Shown: positions 16,583 through 25,064, numbered from the stretch's first letter. The stretch: DNA of 55,813 nucleotides from an uncultured Prevotella sp. (GCA_900539625.1 UQCW01000012.1:1-55813), one strand, 5' to 3'. The notes: a model not told the origin generated them from the letters alone. Translations and numbers: made by a program.

Positions 16583-19216
16583 TTAATTAAACCAGCGAAC
16601 ATAGCAAAGGTCTTGACGGTCTGCCAAATCCTTGTTTTTCGGATACATACGGTAGGCCACCTTGAAGGAACCAGCAAGGTCAATGCTCGTTTTCAGTTCG
16701 AAGGTGTAAAGGTTGCCTTCGTGCTTCGTCACCTCCATCGGATAAACCTGATAGATGCTGTCCTTGCCGTCGTTTCCAGACGTCATGGCAACGAGGTCAA
16801 TACCGATTGCGTTGTCGAGGCCCTGCTCGTCAACAACGTGGGTCACAGAAAATTCCTTGTCGCTAATGAGGTTGCCGTTGGTGAGATTCTCGCTGCGGGT
16901 TGTCGAAACCACGCGGATGCTGTCCCAACGTTCTGCAACGCTCTGCTTCCATGCGGCAATCTCTTTTGCCTTCTTGTTGTTGTCGGCGCTGAGCACCTTG
17001 AAGCGAGCGGCTTCCTTGCAATAGAAGCGGTCGTAATAGTCGTCGAGCTGACGCTTCATCGTGTAGAAAGGAGCAATCTGCGCGATGGAGTTCTTCACGG
17101 TGTGAACCCAGTTTTCGCTGTATCCCTTACGGTTGCGTGCGTAATAGAGCGGAATGATTTCTTGCTCTAACATAGAATAAATCGTCCAGGCATCGAGCTT
17201 ATCTTGATGTCCCTGGTTCTGATAGGTGCGTTTGTCGGTCAATGCCCATCCAGCACCTTCACGATAACCTTCATACCACCAGCCGTCGAGCACGGAGAGA
17301 TTGACAACGCCGTTCATCAATGCTTTCTCACCAGATGTGCCGGAAGCTTCAAGCGGACGTGTCGGTGTGTTCATCCAGATGTCAACACCTGAAACAAGGC
17401 GGCGGGCCAACTGCATGTCGTAGTTCTCAACGAAAAGAATCTTACCGATGAACTCAGGACGCTGGGAAATCTCAAAAATACGCTTGATTAATCCCTGTCC
17501 AGCTCCGTCAGCGGGGTGGGCCTTGCCAGCGAAGATGAACTGCACAGGATAGTCGGGATTATTGACAATCTTGGCCAAACGATCTAAGTCAGAGAAGAGC
17601 AGGTGGGCACGCTTGTAGGTTGCGAAACGACGGGCGAAACCAATCAAGAGGGCGTTTGGATTGATTTTGTCGAGCAAAGAAACGACACGCGAAGGGTCGC
17701 CCTGATTCTTGAGCCAGTTGTCGCGGAAACGCTCGCGGATGTAGTCAATGAGTTTCACCTTCAGCTTCATGCGAGTTTTCCAAACGACATCGTCGGGCAC
17801 ATCGTAAATCTTCTCCCAAATGCTTGCGTTGCTCTGGTCGTTGAGGAAATTCTTGTCGAAATATTTTCCATAGACTTCCTTCCATTCCTTGGCAGTCCAA
17901 GTCGGGAGGTGAACGCCGTTTGTTACGTAGCCAACGTGGCTTTCTTCGCTGTGATCTTGATAGAGGTCATACCATTCGTCGTGGGTGCGGAACTCATGGT
18001 CTGGACGGTTTTCGTCGGGCAGATAACCTGGCCAGATGCCTTTAAACATCTGCTGACTCACTTTTCCGTGTAACCAGCTGACGCCGTTGACTTCCTGGCA
18101 GGTCTTGCACAAGAAGGTCGACATGCAAAACTTTTCGCCGTGGTCGCTGGGGTTTGTGCGGCCAAGGCCCATGAAGTCGTCCCATGAGATGCCGAGGCGT
18201 CCGGGGAAAGAGCCCATATATTTGCCAAACAAGCCTTCGTCGAAGTAGTCGTGGCCAGCAGGCACTGGCGTGTGGACGGTGTAGAGAGAGCTTGCACGCA
18301 CCAATTCAAGAGCTTCGTCAAAATTCAGTCCGCTTTCAACGTAGTCAACCAAACGCTGCACGTTGCACAAGGCGGCATGACCTTCATTGCAGTGGTAAAC
18401 GTCTTTCGTGATGCCCAACTTCTTCAAAGCCAGGATACCGCCGATACCGAGCAGATATTCTTGCTTCAAACGGTTTTCCCAATCTCCGCCATAGAGGGAG
18501 TGGGTGATGTTGCGGTCGTATTGAGAGTTGAGGTCGTTGTCTGTGTCGAGCAAATAGAGGCTGATGCGGCCCACGTTGGCACGCCAAACGGCTGCATGAA
18601 CCTGATAGTTTGGGAAGGGCACATCGACGATGACTTGGTTGCCGTTTTCATCGAGCACACGCTCAATTGGCAGACGGTCGAAATCCTGGGTATCGTAGTT
18701 GGAAATCTGCTGGCCGTCCATTGAGAGCGACTGGGTGAAATAACCATAGCGATACAGGAAACCAACGGCACACATGTCGACATTGCTGTCTGATGCTTCC
18801 TTCAGATAGTCGCCAGCCAAGATGCCAAGACCGCCGGAATAGATTTTCAACACGTGGTTGATGCCATATTCCATGCAGAGATAGGCCACAGAGGGGCGCT
18901 TGGCATCTGGCTTGACGTCCATGTATTGACGGAAACTGGTGTAGACCTTGTCCATGCGTGCCAAGAACTCCTCGTCGGAGGCTATTTCCTTCAGGCGCTT
19001 ATAGGAAATGTGCGTCAGAAGTTCAATTGGATTTTTGTCAACCTTCCGCCACAAATCTTTGTCAAGACTGCTGAACAGAGCGGTGGCCTCGTTGTTCCAA
19101 GCCCACCAAAGGTTGTGTGCCAACTCGTCGAGTTTCTTCAACGGTTCTGGAATGTGGCTTTTGACAGTCACAGTCTTCCAAACTGGCGTGTTTGCATTGC
19201 TTACTTTTACGTTCAT
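16583..19216 (-). CDS. glgP: Alpha-glucan (glycogen) phosphorylase, GT35
   Basis: Releases glucose-1-phosphate from glycogen or other alpha-1,4-glucans. The 877-aa protein starts with a DUF3417-type N-terminal region (LAHNLWWAWN) as in the short, non-allosteric MalP-like branch, followed by the phosphorylase domain. The PLP-Lys region reads EASGTSGEKALMNG and then NLSVLDGWW. About 150 extra residues after the catalytic core form a beta-rich C-terminal tail of unclear role. glgA lies upstream on the same strand with a 138-base gap, so synthesis and breakdown of glycogen are probably encoded together. Confidence 0.93.
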   Translation of the reverse strand: MNVKVSNANTPVWKTVTVKSHIPEPLKKLDELAHNLWWAWNNEATALFSSLDKDLWRKVDKNPIELLTHISYKRLKEIASDEEFLARMDKVYTSFRQYMDVKPDAKRPSVAYLCMEYGINHVLKIYSGGLGILAGDYLKEASDSNVDMCAVGFLYRYGYFTQSLSMDGQQISNYDTQDFDRLPIERVLDENGNQVIVDVPFPNYQVHAAVWRANVGRISLYLLDTDNDLNSQYDRNITHSLYGGDWENRLKQEYLLGIGGILALKKLGITKDVYHCNEGHAALCNVQRLVDYVESGLNFDEALELVRASSLYTVHTPVPAGHDYFDEGLFGKYMGSFPGRLGISWDDFMGLGRTNPSDHGEKFCMSTFLCKTCQEVNGVSWLHGKVSQQMFKGIWPGYLPDENRPDHEFRTHDEWYDLYQDHSEESHVGYVTNGVHLPTWTAKEWKEVYGKYFDKNFLNDQSNASIWEKIYDVPDDVVWKTRMKLKVKLIDYIRERFRDNWLKNQGDPSRVVSLLDKINPNALLIGFARRFATYKRAHLLFSDLDRLAKIVNNPDYPVQFIFAGKAHPADGAGQGLIKRIFEISQRPEFIGKILFVENYDMQLARRLVSGVDIWMNTPTRPLEASGTSGEKALMNGVVNLSVLDGWWYEGYREGAGWALTDKRTYQNQGHQDKLDAWTIYSMLEQEIIPLYYARNRKGYSENWVHTVKNSIAQIAPFYTMKRQLDDYYDRFYCKEAARFKVLSADNNKKAKEIAAWKQSVAERWDSIRVVSTTRSENLTNGNLISDKEFSVTHVVDEQGLDNAIGIDLVAMTSGNDGKDSIYQVYPMEVTKHEGNLYTFELKTSIDLAGSFKVAYRMYPKNKDLADRQDLCYVRWFN

Positions 19217-19354
19217 GAATTCTTATATTTTTATACTAATTATTTTTCTTCAGACGGTCGAGACATTCCGTGTGTCAGAATTCCCCACATTCTGAACTCG
19301 GGGTTGACAAGCACTTGGGGCTTTCAAAAGCGAGCCGCGGCCTAAGGTAATGGT

Positions 19355-21040
19355 TTATTCTGGATTACCACAACGGCACTTTCCGAGTGCCATATCATAA
19401 GCTTGGTAATAAAACTTGATGAAATGCTTCCACTGGGCCTTTTGGGCCAATTGGGCAGCCGATCGCCGAATGGCAGTGCGCTCCTTGACTGGCATCTGCA
19501 GGAGATGCTCCACGTCAACGCTGATCTGGCGTGCCGACTCATAATAATTGTCATCATCGCGATGAATGACGCTGACACCGTCTTCCAGGGCTCCGCGATG
19601 CTTGAGCACGTCATCTACCCACTGTCCGAATCCAGAGAGGTCGGTCGTGATGCAAGGCGTGTTGAAGGCACAACTTTCAAGCGGCGTGTATCCCCACGGT
19701 TCATAATATGAAGGATAGATGCAGAGGTCGTTGGCCGTCAGGAGGTCATAATATGGTTTGTTGAATATACCGTCGTTTCCTTCCAGATAAGAAGGAATCA
19801 AAATGACCTTCACGGCGTCTGAAGCAGAATTCAAAAGTCCCAGTTGCTTGATCATGCAGAGAATGCGGTCTTCGTTGAGGTTATGCAGGTCGTGCGTGAT
19901 CATCGGATTGGGCAGCGCCCCTTCTGGCAGTTTCTTTTCCTTCATGCGCTGCAACAGGTCTTCACGCGGACCGAGCATCCAGCACGGCACTTCAATCAGC
20001 GCCAACACCTTTGTTGCGCATTCTCCCCGTTGCTCTTCGCCCTGCTTGCTTTTCAAACGGGCATTCAGTTGCGCCATGGCTTCAAGATAGACATCGAAAC
20101 CTTTGCAGCGGAAGTCGTTTCTTCCGCTTGTTGAAACAATCAGCGTTTCGTCGTCCATCTTCTCGCCAGTCAGCGCCTCGGCCACTTTGAGAATCATCTT
20201 GCGGGCAGCACGGCGCTTTGCGGAGAACGAGGCTCCCTTCGGCACAAAGTCGTCTTCAAATCCGTTGGGGAGCACGCAGTCAACGCTTTTGTCGAGCAGT
20301 TGGGTGCATTCACGCGCCGTAAACGCACTGACCGTGGTAAAACAGTCTGCACGGAATGCCGATTGCTTCTCCACGCTATGTTTCGACTCCATACTCAGCT
20401 CCGAAGCCATCTGGTCGCCGTTATATCCTTCAAAATATTTATATAGCAACTTATTGTTTCCAGCTATGGAGCGCCCGATGCTTGTTGCATGTGTCGTAAA
20501 AATCGTTGCAACGCGCGGTTGGGCTTTTTTCAGGAACATCATGCCCATGCCGCTCATCCATTCATGCGCTTGGTAAACTATCTTGGCATCTGAAGGCAGG
20601 CATTTTCCGCAGAGACATTCCGCAACACGTCCGGCTGCAACCGAAAACATCGAAGCCTCGTCATAATCGCCATAAGCATGAAGCGAATCCACCTGAAAAT
20701 AATCCCAAGCTGCCTGATAGATGGCATCTTTTTCCGCAAAAAGCGGTTTGAAATCAACCAGCAGCGCCACTGGCTTTCCAGGAACATCCCAACGGCCGAT
20801 GCGCACGATTAGGCCAGCCTCCTTCAGAGCTTTTTGCCATTTTGGAAACAGCTTTTTCTCTTCAATAAATAGCGGATTTTCTTCTTGCAAATCAGGACCG
20901 ATAAAACAAAGGTTATCGGCCAGTTTTTCACAGAGGGTATTTGCGCGGGAGGACAACACAGTATAAATGCCTCCCACCTTGTTGCATACTTCCCAACTCG
21001 CCTCAAAAACGAAGTCGGGGAAAAGTGCTTGTTGAATCAT
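19355..21040 (-). CDS. Glycogen synthase, GT3 (eukaryote-like) type
   Basis: Elongates glycogen by adding glucose from a nucleotide sugar. The protein has 561 aa from the ATG at 21040, which begins MIQQALFPDFVFEASWEVCNKVGG; the longer in-frame start at 21067 overlaps the predicted promoter and is less likely. The text WEVCNKVGGIYTVLSSRA, TTHATSIGRSI and YPSYYEPWGYTPLES is typical of the GT3/GYS-like enzymes of Bacteroidetes rather than GT5 GlgA. The C-terminal tail ends in a Cys pair (CRCGNPE). The phosphorylase gene follows. Confidence 0.92.
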   Translation of the reverse strand: MIQQALFPDFVFEASWEVCNKVGGIYTVLSSRANTLCEKLADNLCFIGPDLQEENPLFIEEKKLFPKWQKALKEAGLIVRIGRWDVPGKPVALLVDFKPLFAEKDAIYQAAWDYFQVDSLHAYGDYDEASMFSVAAGRVAECLCGKCLPSDAKIVYQAHEWMSGMGMMFLKKAQPRVATIFTTHATSIGRSIAGNNKLLYKYFEGYNGDQMASELSMESKHSVEKQSAFRADCFTTVSAFTARECTQLLDKSVDCVLPNGFEDDFVPKGASFSAKRRAARKMILKVAEALTGEKMDDETLIVSTSGRNDFRCKGFDVYLEAMAQLNARLKSKQGEEQRGECATKVLALIEVPCWMLGPREDLLQRMKEKKLPEGALPNPMITHDLHNLNEDRILCMIKQLGLLNSASDAVKVILIPSYLEGNDGIFNKPYYDLLTANDLCIYPSYYEPWGYTPLESCAFNTPCITTDLSGFGQWVDDVLKHRGALEDGVSVIHRDDDNYYESARQISVDVEHLLQMPVKERTAIRRSAAQLAQKAQWKHFIKFYYQAYDMALGKCRCGNPE

Positions 21041-21064
21041 ATATTGTTTTCTCGTTGTTCGCTG

Positions 21065-21072
21065 CAAAGATA
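21065..21072 (-). promoter_or_regulatory. -7 element upstream of glycogen synthase
   Basis: TATCTTTG on the minus strand matches TAnnTTTG, 24 bases before the chosen start codon. The expected TTTG at -33 is not at standard spacing (a TTTG lies 24 bases away), so only the -7 half is supported. Confidence 0.45.
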
Positions 21073-21642
21073 CTTTAAAAATTGGAATAAAACGAGCAAA
21101 TTCCCTTGTTTTGCGCCAACCAGCCTTTCTTCATCGCATTCTTTCTCAATCAACTTTGCAAATCAAACGGATTCACAGCTCATGCCCACCTCTGCCCTCC
21201 CTGCCCTGCCGTGGCAGGCACAGGGAGGGCAGCGAGCGACGGACCAATGACTTGCACGCCTGCCAGGGCAGACCTTTATGAAAAGGCCTATTCAGAAGTT
21301 CGTCAATCTTTGCAGCGGCAGGCGAGGCATTTCTCTCCACGATGTTGCCGTTTCTGTCAATGTTTGTTTCTATCAAAGATACGCCATACTTATAAAGGGC
21401 TTTTCCGCACAATCTCCACCAACTTAATATTTCAATTTTGAACGCCCTACCTTACAGGACGCAGGCGTTTATACACTGATACCCAGTGCGTTGTCCTGAG
21501 CTGAGGATTGACTATTCTTTCAGGTAAGTGTGTTCAAAATACAAAAAATATCTGCGCGGTTTTGAACCAAATAACATAGCGAGTGCGGCATCGCTGCAAG
21601 GGGCACCGCGCGAACATTTGGTGGAGGCCTGGGGCGAAGCAC

Positions 21643-21787
21643 TGTAGCTCACTTTGCTCGCAAAGTGAGGGGGCGAATATTGTGGTGACCAAGCACGGGC
21701 TGAAAATCCAACAAAGTTATGCCCCAGAGCGTTGGCCACGTTCGCTACGTGTTCGTGGCCCTCACTTTGCGAGCAAAGTGAGCTACA
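21643..21787. repeat. 29-bp inverted repeats, each itself palindromic
   Basis: 21643-21671 and 21759-21787 are exact reverse complements of each other. Each contains the palindrome CTCACTTTGC-nn-GCAAAGTGAG. The two units are 87 bases apart, so the DNA can form two local hairpins or one long one. Confidence 0.85.
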
Positions 21788-21946
21788 ATGCTGGCGCCGC
21801 AACAGACGATTGTGTGGGCCTGTGCAAATCTCCGCTGCGAGGGCGCTACCGCTAACCTTTGATATTTTAATTTTGGACGCCCTATCTTTCAGGGGCGCTG
21901 TCGCCTCTCTACCAATCTTGATTTTTCCTAAATTTTGAATACCCTA

Positions 21947-21990
21947 CCTTACTCCCCAAAAAATGGTCAAATCGTTTTTACCATTACTTA
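21947..21990 (-). repeat. Half copy of the AGTAATGG palindromic repeat
   Basis: CCTTACTCC, then GGTCAA and TTTTTACCATTACTTA reproduce the right-hand half of the family in the inverted orientation, with small losses. The other half is absent. Confidence 0.65.
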
Positions 21991-22076
21991 TTCCACGTTT
22001 TTGACACCGCTGCCTACCAGAAAGCATTTTTCCACAGAAAATAGTTTTAAAAAAAGCAAGTTTTCAGTCCTATGGC

Positions 22077-22107
22077 TTGCAGGTTTTGAGAATCTCATGT
22101 ACTTTTG
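22077..22107 (+). promoter_or_regulatory. Promoter of the predicted small RNA
   Basis: TACTTTTG (22100-22107) matches TAnnTTTG. TTG at 22077-22079, 20 bases upstream, is a partial -33 element. Transcription would start near 22113. Confidence 0.6.
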
Positions 22108-22112
22108 CACTG

Positions 22113-22177
22113 TTTTTCATGGTATTAGATTTAAGGTTAGTGAAGATTGGTTGTCGGGAGACAATCAATTTTTTTTT
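22113..22177 (+). ncRNA. Predicted small RNA of about 65 nt with intrinsic terminator
   Basis: A promoter at 22100-22107 is followed by an unstructured AT-rich 5' part (TTCATGGTATTAGA, then TTTAAGGTTA) and a perfect terminator: the 11-bp stem GATTGGTTGTC/GACAATCAATT with tetraloop GGGA and nine T (22145-22177). There is no ORF inside. From memory, very similar promoter-plus-leader text occurs in many Bacteroides and Prevotella intergenic regions and resembles short paralogous sRNAs of that group (FopS-like); I cannot verify the family. The start is inferred from the -7 element. Confidence 0.65.
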
Positions 22178-22422
22178 GCACCTACACGAAAAAACAGGGA
22201 GCAGGGGATGTCTCTCCCCAAGTTTATAGGAGGAACAGAATAATACGACAACTCAAATTTTTAAAAACCAGTTTACAAGCTGCACAGCCCCCATATTTTG
22301 AAATCGCAACCCTACACCACGTTCTGCCCCGCCATGCAGGGCGTGTATGGTTGGCTTGTCGACGAACCGTGCCCTACTGACTCTTGGCGAACCCAGCCCC
22401 GCGTGCGAACGTGCCTCGGTGC

Positions 22423-22482
22423 AGACGCGGTCGCATCTCGGTGCAGATGCGGTTGCATCTCATCCCAGACGCGGTTGCGTCT
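22423..22482. repeat. Three tandem 22-bp units, each a small hairpin
   Basis: Three units start at 22423, 22445 and 22467, exactly 22 bases apart. Each core is a 6-bp stem with a GGTT or GGTC loop: AGACGC/GCATCT (one wobble), AGATGC/GCATCT and AGACGC/GCGTCT. The paired changes C/G to T/A keep the stem. No ORF fits the region. Confidence 0.7.
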
Positions 22483-22582
22483 GCCCCCGCGTGCGCAGAC
22501 AATCATTATCCAAGCTTTTTTCCACCCCCTCCCAACCTTCCAACATTCAAACGAAGCGGCTATAAGACGGAAGGAAGGTACA

Positions 22583-22624
22583 ATAAAAAGGGAACGTGTC
22601 ATTTCGTTGCCATGACACGTCCCC
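22583..22624 (-). terminator. Intrinsic terminator for the 46-aa ORF
   Basis: On the minus strand GGGGACGTGTCAT pairs with ATGACACGTTCCC and is followed by TTTTTATTG. It lies 49 bases beyond the stop of the 46-aa ORF, on the same strand. Confidence 0.7.
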
Positions 22625-22672
22625 AACTCTTTATCCAATTGTTTAATCAAAATTCCTATTACATAAGCTACA

Positions 22673-22813
22673 TCAGTTGCAAGCCATACCCTTCATCTGA
22701 AGTTTTCTCATCTTCTGATTCAGAAGTTGACACATCGGGCCGTTGCCCATTGCTTGATAGCGATCGATGCTATATTTAAGCATCATGATTTCATTTTTTC
22801 TTTCTTCTTTCAT
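22673..22813 (-). CDS. Small conserved-looking protein of 46 aa
   Basis: I do not recognise the family. The ORF starts MKEERKNEIMMLKYSIDRY and ends with LNQKMRKLQMKGMACN. It is Lys/Met-rich, probably mostly helical, soluble, with two Cys. An in-frame extension upstream to 22897 would run through the predicted promoter and is rejected. Support for a real gene is the complete transcription unit: TACCTTTG promoter at 22883-22890, leader of about 60 bases, ORF, and an intrinsic terminator at 22583-22624. It is isolated in a gene-poor region. It could alternatively be a non-coding RNA. Confidence 0.5.
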   Translation of the reverse strand: MKEERKNEIMMLKYSIDRYQAMGNGPMCQLLNQKMRKLQMKGMACN

Positions 22814-22882
22814 AATCGTCTTTTTTTGCAGCCCGCGTTTCGAACTGCGGTTCATAAAAACCTTTTTTCTTCTTATCACTTG

Positions 22883-22913
22883 CAAAGGTACCGCCAAAAC
22901 ACGAAATTTCCAA
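22883..22913 (-). promoter_or_regulatory. Promoter of the 46-aa ORF
   Basis: On the minus strand TACCTTTG (22890-22883) matches TAnnTTTG, and TTGG lies 19 bases upstream (22913-22910) as an imperfect -33 element. The leader of about 60 bases includes a potential small hairpin near 22828-22848. Confidence 0.55.
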
Positions 22914-23453
22914 CACGGTTCTAAATTCTTAATTGTTTTTTAGCCGCTAACAAGCCATTCTGCAAGGTTAGATATTACAAAACAAGGATTTTAATCGAAT
23001 ATATATGGTCACCTTAAAAGGCGAACCAAACAGCGCACAATGACTGCCAAAATGACACACAGGGGGACACGCCTTGTTGTATGTAGGTGTCCAGCGGAAG
23101 GAGGAAACTGGCGACATGCCACACTATGCCGAACAAGGGAGGCAGGGCAACGAATCATGGCGAAGGATGTCGCCTCCCCTCTATTGACAAGGGTGATAAT
23201 TCGTTAAAACGTATCTAAAACCTTGCAAAAATCCTTATTATTTGGCAGAAATAAGGTTTTTTCCTTGGCAGTTTCGGCAAATTCACGAAATTTGCAATTG
23301 AAAACTTTTCAACGCGTTGGGGTTTTGCGCCATACATAGTTCCAGCTGACAAACAGAAAACAACGAAACGGCCATCAGCCGCCCCGACATGATTGCAACA
23401 AAAAAACAAGGGCACTTGACAGCGAAGGAAAGAAAAGCCCTAGCCTTCACGCT
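22914..23453. other. Intergenic stretch without a convincing gene
   Basis: About 540 bases. The only structure I can support is a hairpin at 23226-23262 (AAAAATCCTTATT with AATAAGGTTTTTT, one internal mismatch), which has A and T runs and could terminate transcription in either direction. The short minus-strand ORFs here look spurious. Confidence 0.5.
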
Positions 23454-23640
23454 TAAGTAATGGTAAAAAAATAACTTGAGCAATTTTGTGGAGTAAGGAG
23501 TTATTTCTTATGCCCTGTCTTTTTGCCGCTTTTGGAATTTGTCATCGGTCACTTAGCCCGCTATGCTCCCTCTTCCAAATTCCAAAACCAACAAAAATAC
23601 AGGTCAAAATTGGTCAACTTATTCTTTCACCATTACTAAA
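23454..23640 (+). repeat. AGTAATGG palindromic repeat, full copy with an internal insertion
   Basis: The left arm (AGTAATGGTAAAAAAATAAC and on through GTGGAGTAAGGAG) and the right arm (AAAATTGGTCAACTTATTC, ACCATTACTAA) are complete. About 90 bases (roughly 23520-23613) are inserted in the centre. The insert has its own inverted repeat (TTTTGGAATTTG near 23531, CAAATTCCAAAA near 23576) and ends TTTTTG/CAAAAA. The copy lies 36 bases upstream of the next start codon. Confidence 0.85.
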
Positions 23641-23675
23641 GGCCCGTCACAAACGACATAATTCAAAGAAAAGAC

Positions 23676-24521
23676 ATGAAACGATTGTTACTACTTCTCA
23701 TTCTGACGCTGGCAACGGCCGGCGGAATTAAGGCCATGAGCTATGAGCAAGCCAGACGCGAGGCGTGGTTCTTGACAGACAAAATGGCCTATGAGCTGAA
23801 CCTCACTCCGACGCAATTCGACTGTGCTTACCGCGTCAATCTCGACTACTTGATGAGCATCAATACAGCATCAGACTGCTACGGCTATTATTGGAGTTAC
23901 CGGGACGACGATTTGCGTTGCATCCTGTTTGACTGGCAATATGCCCTCTATTCATCGCTCGACTATTTCTACCGCCCTGTGCGCTGGCTGAGATACGCAT
24001 GGTATTTCCCTGTCTGCGACCACTATCGGCGGGGCTACTACTATTTCGAACGTCCAGCCATCTACATCAGTTACCGCGGCGGCATGTGGACACGCAGGGG
24101 ACATAATGACATCAGCCCTTATCGCAGATATAATTTCCGCCCAGGACGCGGCATGAGAGACAACATTCCGGGCGCACGCCCCATCCGCCGCCCGGAACCG
24201 GGACGCCCCAACAGAGGATACCGTCCAGAAAAGCCCAACGACAATTACCGACCAGGGTATGCCCCGCGACCAGAAAGGCCGGGGAGAGGCGAAACGGGAC
24301 GACCAGCAGGCGGATACACGCCGGGGCAGGGAAACCGCAATGACAAGCCAAACAGAAATGACAGGCCAAGCAGAAACGACAGACCAAGCAGGAACGACGG
24401 CAGCTACAGCAATCCTGGGGGAAGCAACTACCGCCCTTCACGAGACCGCTCCAACAGCCGTCCGTCACGCGGTTCTGAAAACGGCAACGTTTCTGGAACT
24501 GGTCGTCAGTTCGGAAGATGA
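23676..24521 (+). CDS. Secreted Arg/Gly/Asn/Pro-rich protein
   Basis: The protein has 281 aa. A signal peptide (about 1-20, MKRLLLLLILTLATAGGIKA) is followed by a folded aromatic-rich region (about 21-130; text such as WFLTDKMAYELNLTP and INLDYL-like motifs occurs in secreted proteins of Bacteroidales) and a long basic low-complexity tail (about 140-281). The tail has many Arg-Pro/Arg-Gly pairs and a short repeat, RNDRPSRND, two to three times. It is likely periplasmic or outer-surface; the function is unknown. The tail resembles a nucleic-acid or polyanion binder, which is inference. It is bracketed by palindromic repeat copies (23454-23640 and 24696-24795) and ends before a strong terminator. 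Confidence 0.75.
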   Translation: MKRLLLLLILTLATAGGIKAMSYEQARREAWFLTDKMAYELNLTPTQFDCAYRVNLDYLMSINTASDCYGYYWSYRDDDLRCILFDWQYALYSSLDYFYRPVRWLRYAWYFPVCDHYRRGYYYFERPAIYISYRGGMWTRRGHNDISPYRRYNFRPGRGMRDNIPGARPIRRPEPGRPNRGYRPEKPNDNYRPGYAPRPERPGRGETGRPAGGYTPGQGNRNDKPNRNDRPSRNDRPSRNDGSYSNPGGSNYRPSRDRSNSRPSRGSENGNVSGTGRQFGR

Positions 24522-24635
24522 GCGAGGACGGCAAAGCAGTTCTCCGTTTAAAGCGCCACGCAGGGCCAACCACTCGTTTCTCTTAAGCAAATGCACACGA
24601 GAGGACGTTGCGAAAAATAATCCGACCACTGCTTA

Positions 24636-24683
24636 CAAAAAAAGTTTCCGAAACGCTGTTGCAACGTTTCGGAAACTTTTTTG
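24636..24683. terminator. Strong intrinsic terminator, bidirectional
   Basis: AAAAAAGTTTCCGAAACG pairs with CGTTTCGGAAACTTTTTT around an 8-base loop. Flanking A and T runs allow termination on both strands. It lies 115 bases past the secreted-protein gene. Confidence 0.9.
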
Positions 24684-24695
24684 TTGATTTAGAAT

Positions 24696-24795
24696 CAGTA
24701 ATGGTAAATGTATAAGTTGACAAACAAAAATACAGGGCATAAGAAATAAATCCTTACTCCACAAAATTGGTCAAGTTGTTTTTCACCATTACTCA
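24696..24795 (-). repeat. AGTAATGG palindromic repeat, full copy, inverted orientation
   Basis: CAGTAATGG at the left, ACAGGGCATAAGAAATAAAT and CCTTACTCCACAAAATTGG in the centre, TTTTTCACCATTACT at the right. The centre is the reverse complement of the copy at 25065-25163. Its left arm carries CAAACAAAAATACAGG, also seen in the insertion-bearing copy. It ends 6 bases from the stop of the small basic protein. Confidence 0.88.
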
Positions 24796-24800
24796 AAATA

Positions 24801-25049
24801 CTACTTCTTATGCCTGTTGGCCCGCCGTGTTCTGATATCAGCCTTTTTCCTGGCTGCGCCCGAACCATGGGCTCCTGTCACATAGCCTTTCTTTTTTGCT
24901 TTCGTTTTTACACCAGCAGCCGGTGCAGGCCCTCTCATTTTTGAACCTTTGAAAACGATGCCTGTGGTCATGGCCTGGGAAACTTCTTCGTCTGAGGCCT
25001 TGCGATGTGGCACAAGGGTTGTTGCTGTTGTTGAATTGTCGGTTGCCAT
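24801..25049 (-). CDS. Small basic protein of 82 aa, unknown function
   Basis: I start at ATG 25049 (MATDNSTTATTLVPHRK). A longer in-frame start at 25130 lies inside the flanking repeat and is rejected. The N-terminal 30 residues are polar with an acidic patch (ASDEEVSQAM); the C-terminal half is strongly basic (KTKAKKKG, then ARKKADIRTRRANRHKK), suggesting RNA or DNA binding by charge alone. I do not recognise a family. The gene is bracketed by two repeat copies in opposite orientation. Only 24 bases separate the outer repeat from the preceding purH-like gene, so its promoter must lie in the repeat or it depends on read-through. Confidence 0.6.
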   Translation of the reverse strand: MATDNSTTATTLVPHRKASDEEVSQAMTTGIVFKGSKMRGPAPAAGVKTKAKKKGYVTGAHGSGAARKKADIRTRRANRHKK

Positions 25050-25064
25050 GTGTTTTATTTGAAA

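Larger units (their letters stand above)
21073..22076. other. Gene-poor repeat-bearing intergenic stretch
   Basis: About 1 kb without a convincing gene. It holds diverged direct repeats (ATTTCAATTTTGAACGCCC near 21427 and ATTTTAATTTTGGACGCCC near 21866, a third partial near 21933), a pair of 29-base inverted repeats (21643-21671 and 21759-21787), and a half copy of the AGTAATGG repeat (21947-21990). Short ORFs in all frames look like translated repeats rather than proteins. Confidence 0.6.

Noticed and set aside
21173..21412. 79-codon minus-strand frame upstream of glycogen synthase
   Set aside because: The first part looks protein-like but the end runs into GC-rich repetitive text; no promoter or homology that I can recognise.
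22423..22482. CRISPR array or coding repeat
   Set aside because: The units are contiguous and 22 bases long without unique spacers, and the period is not a multiple of three.
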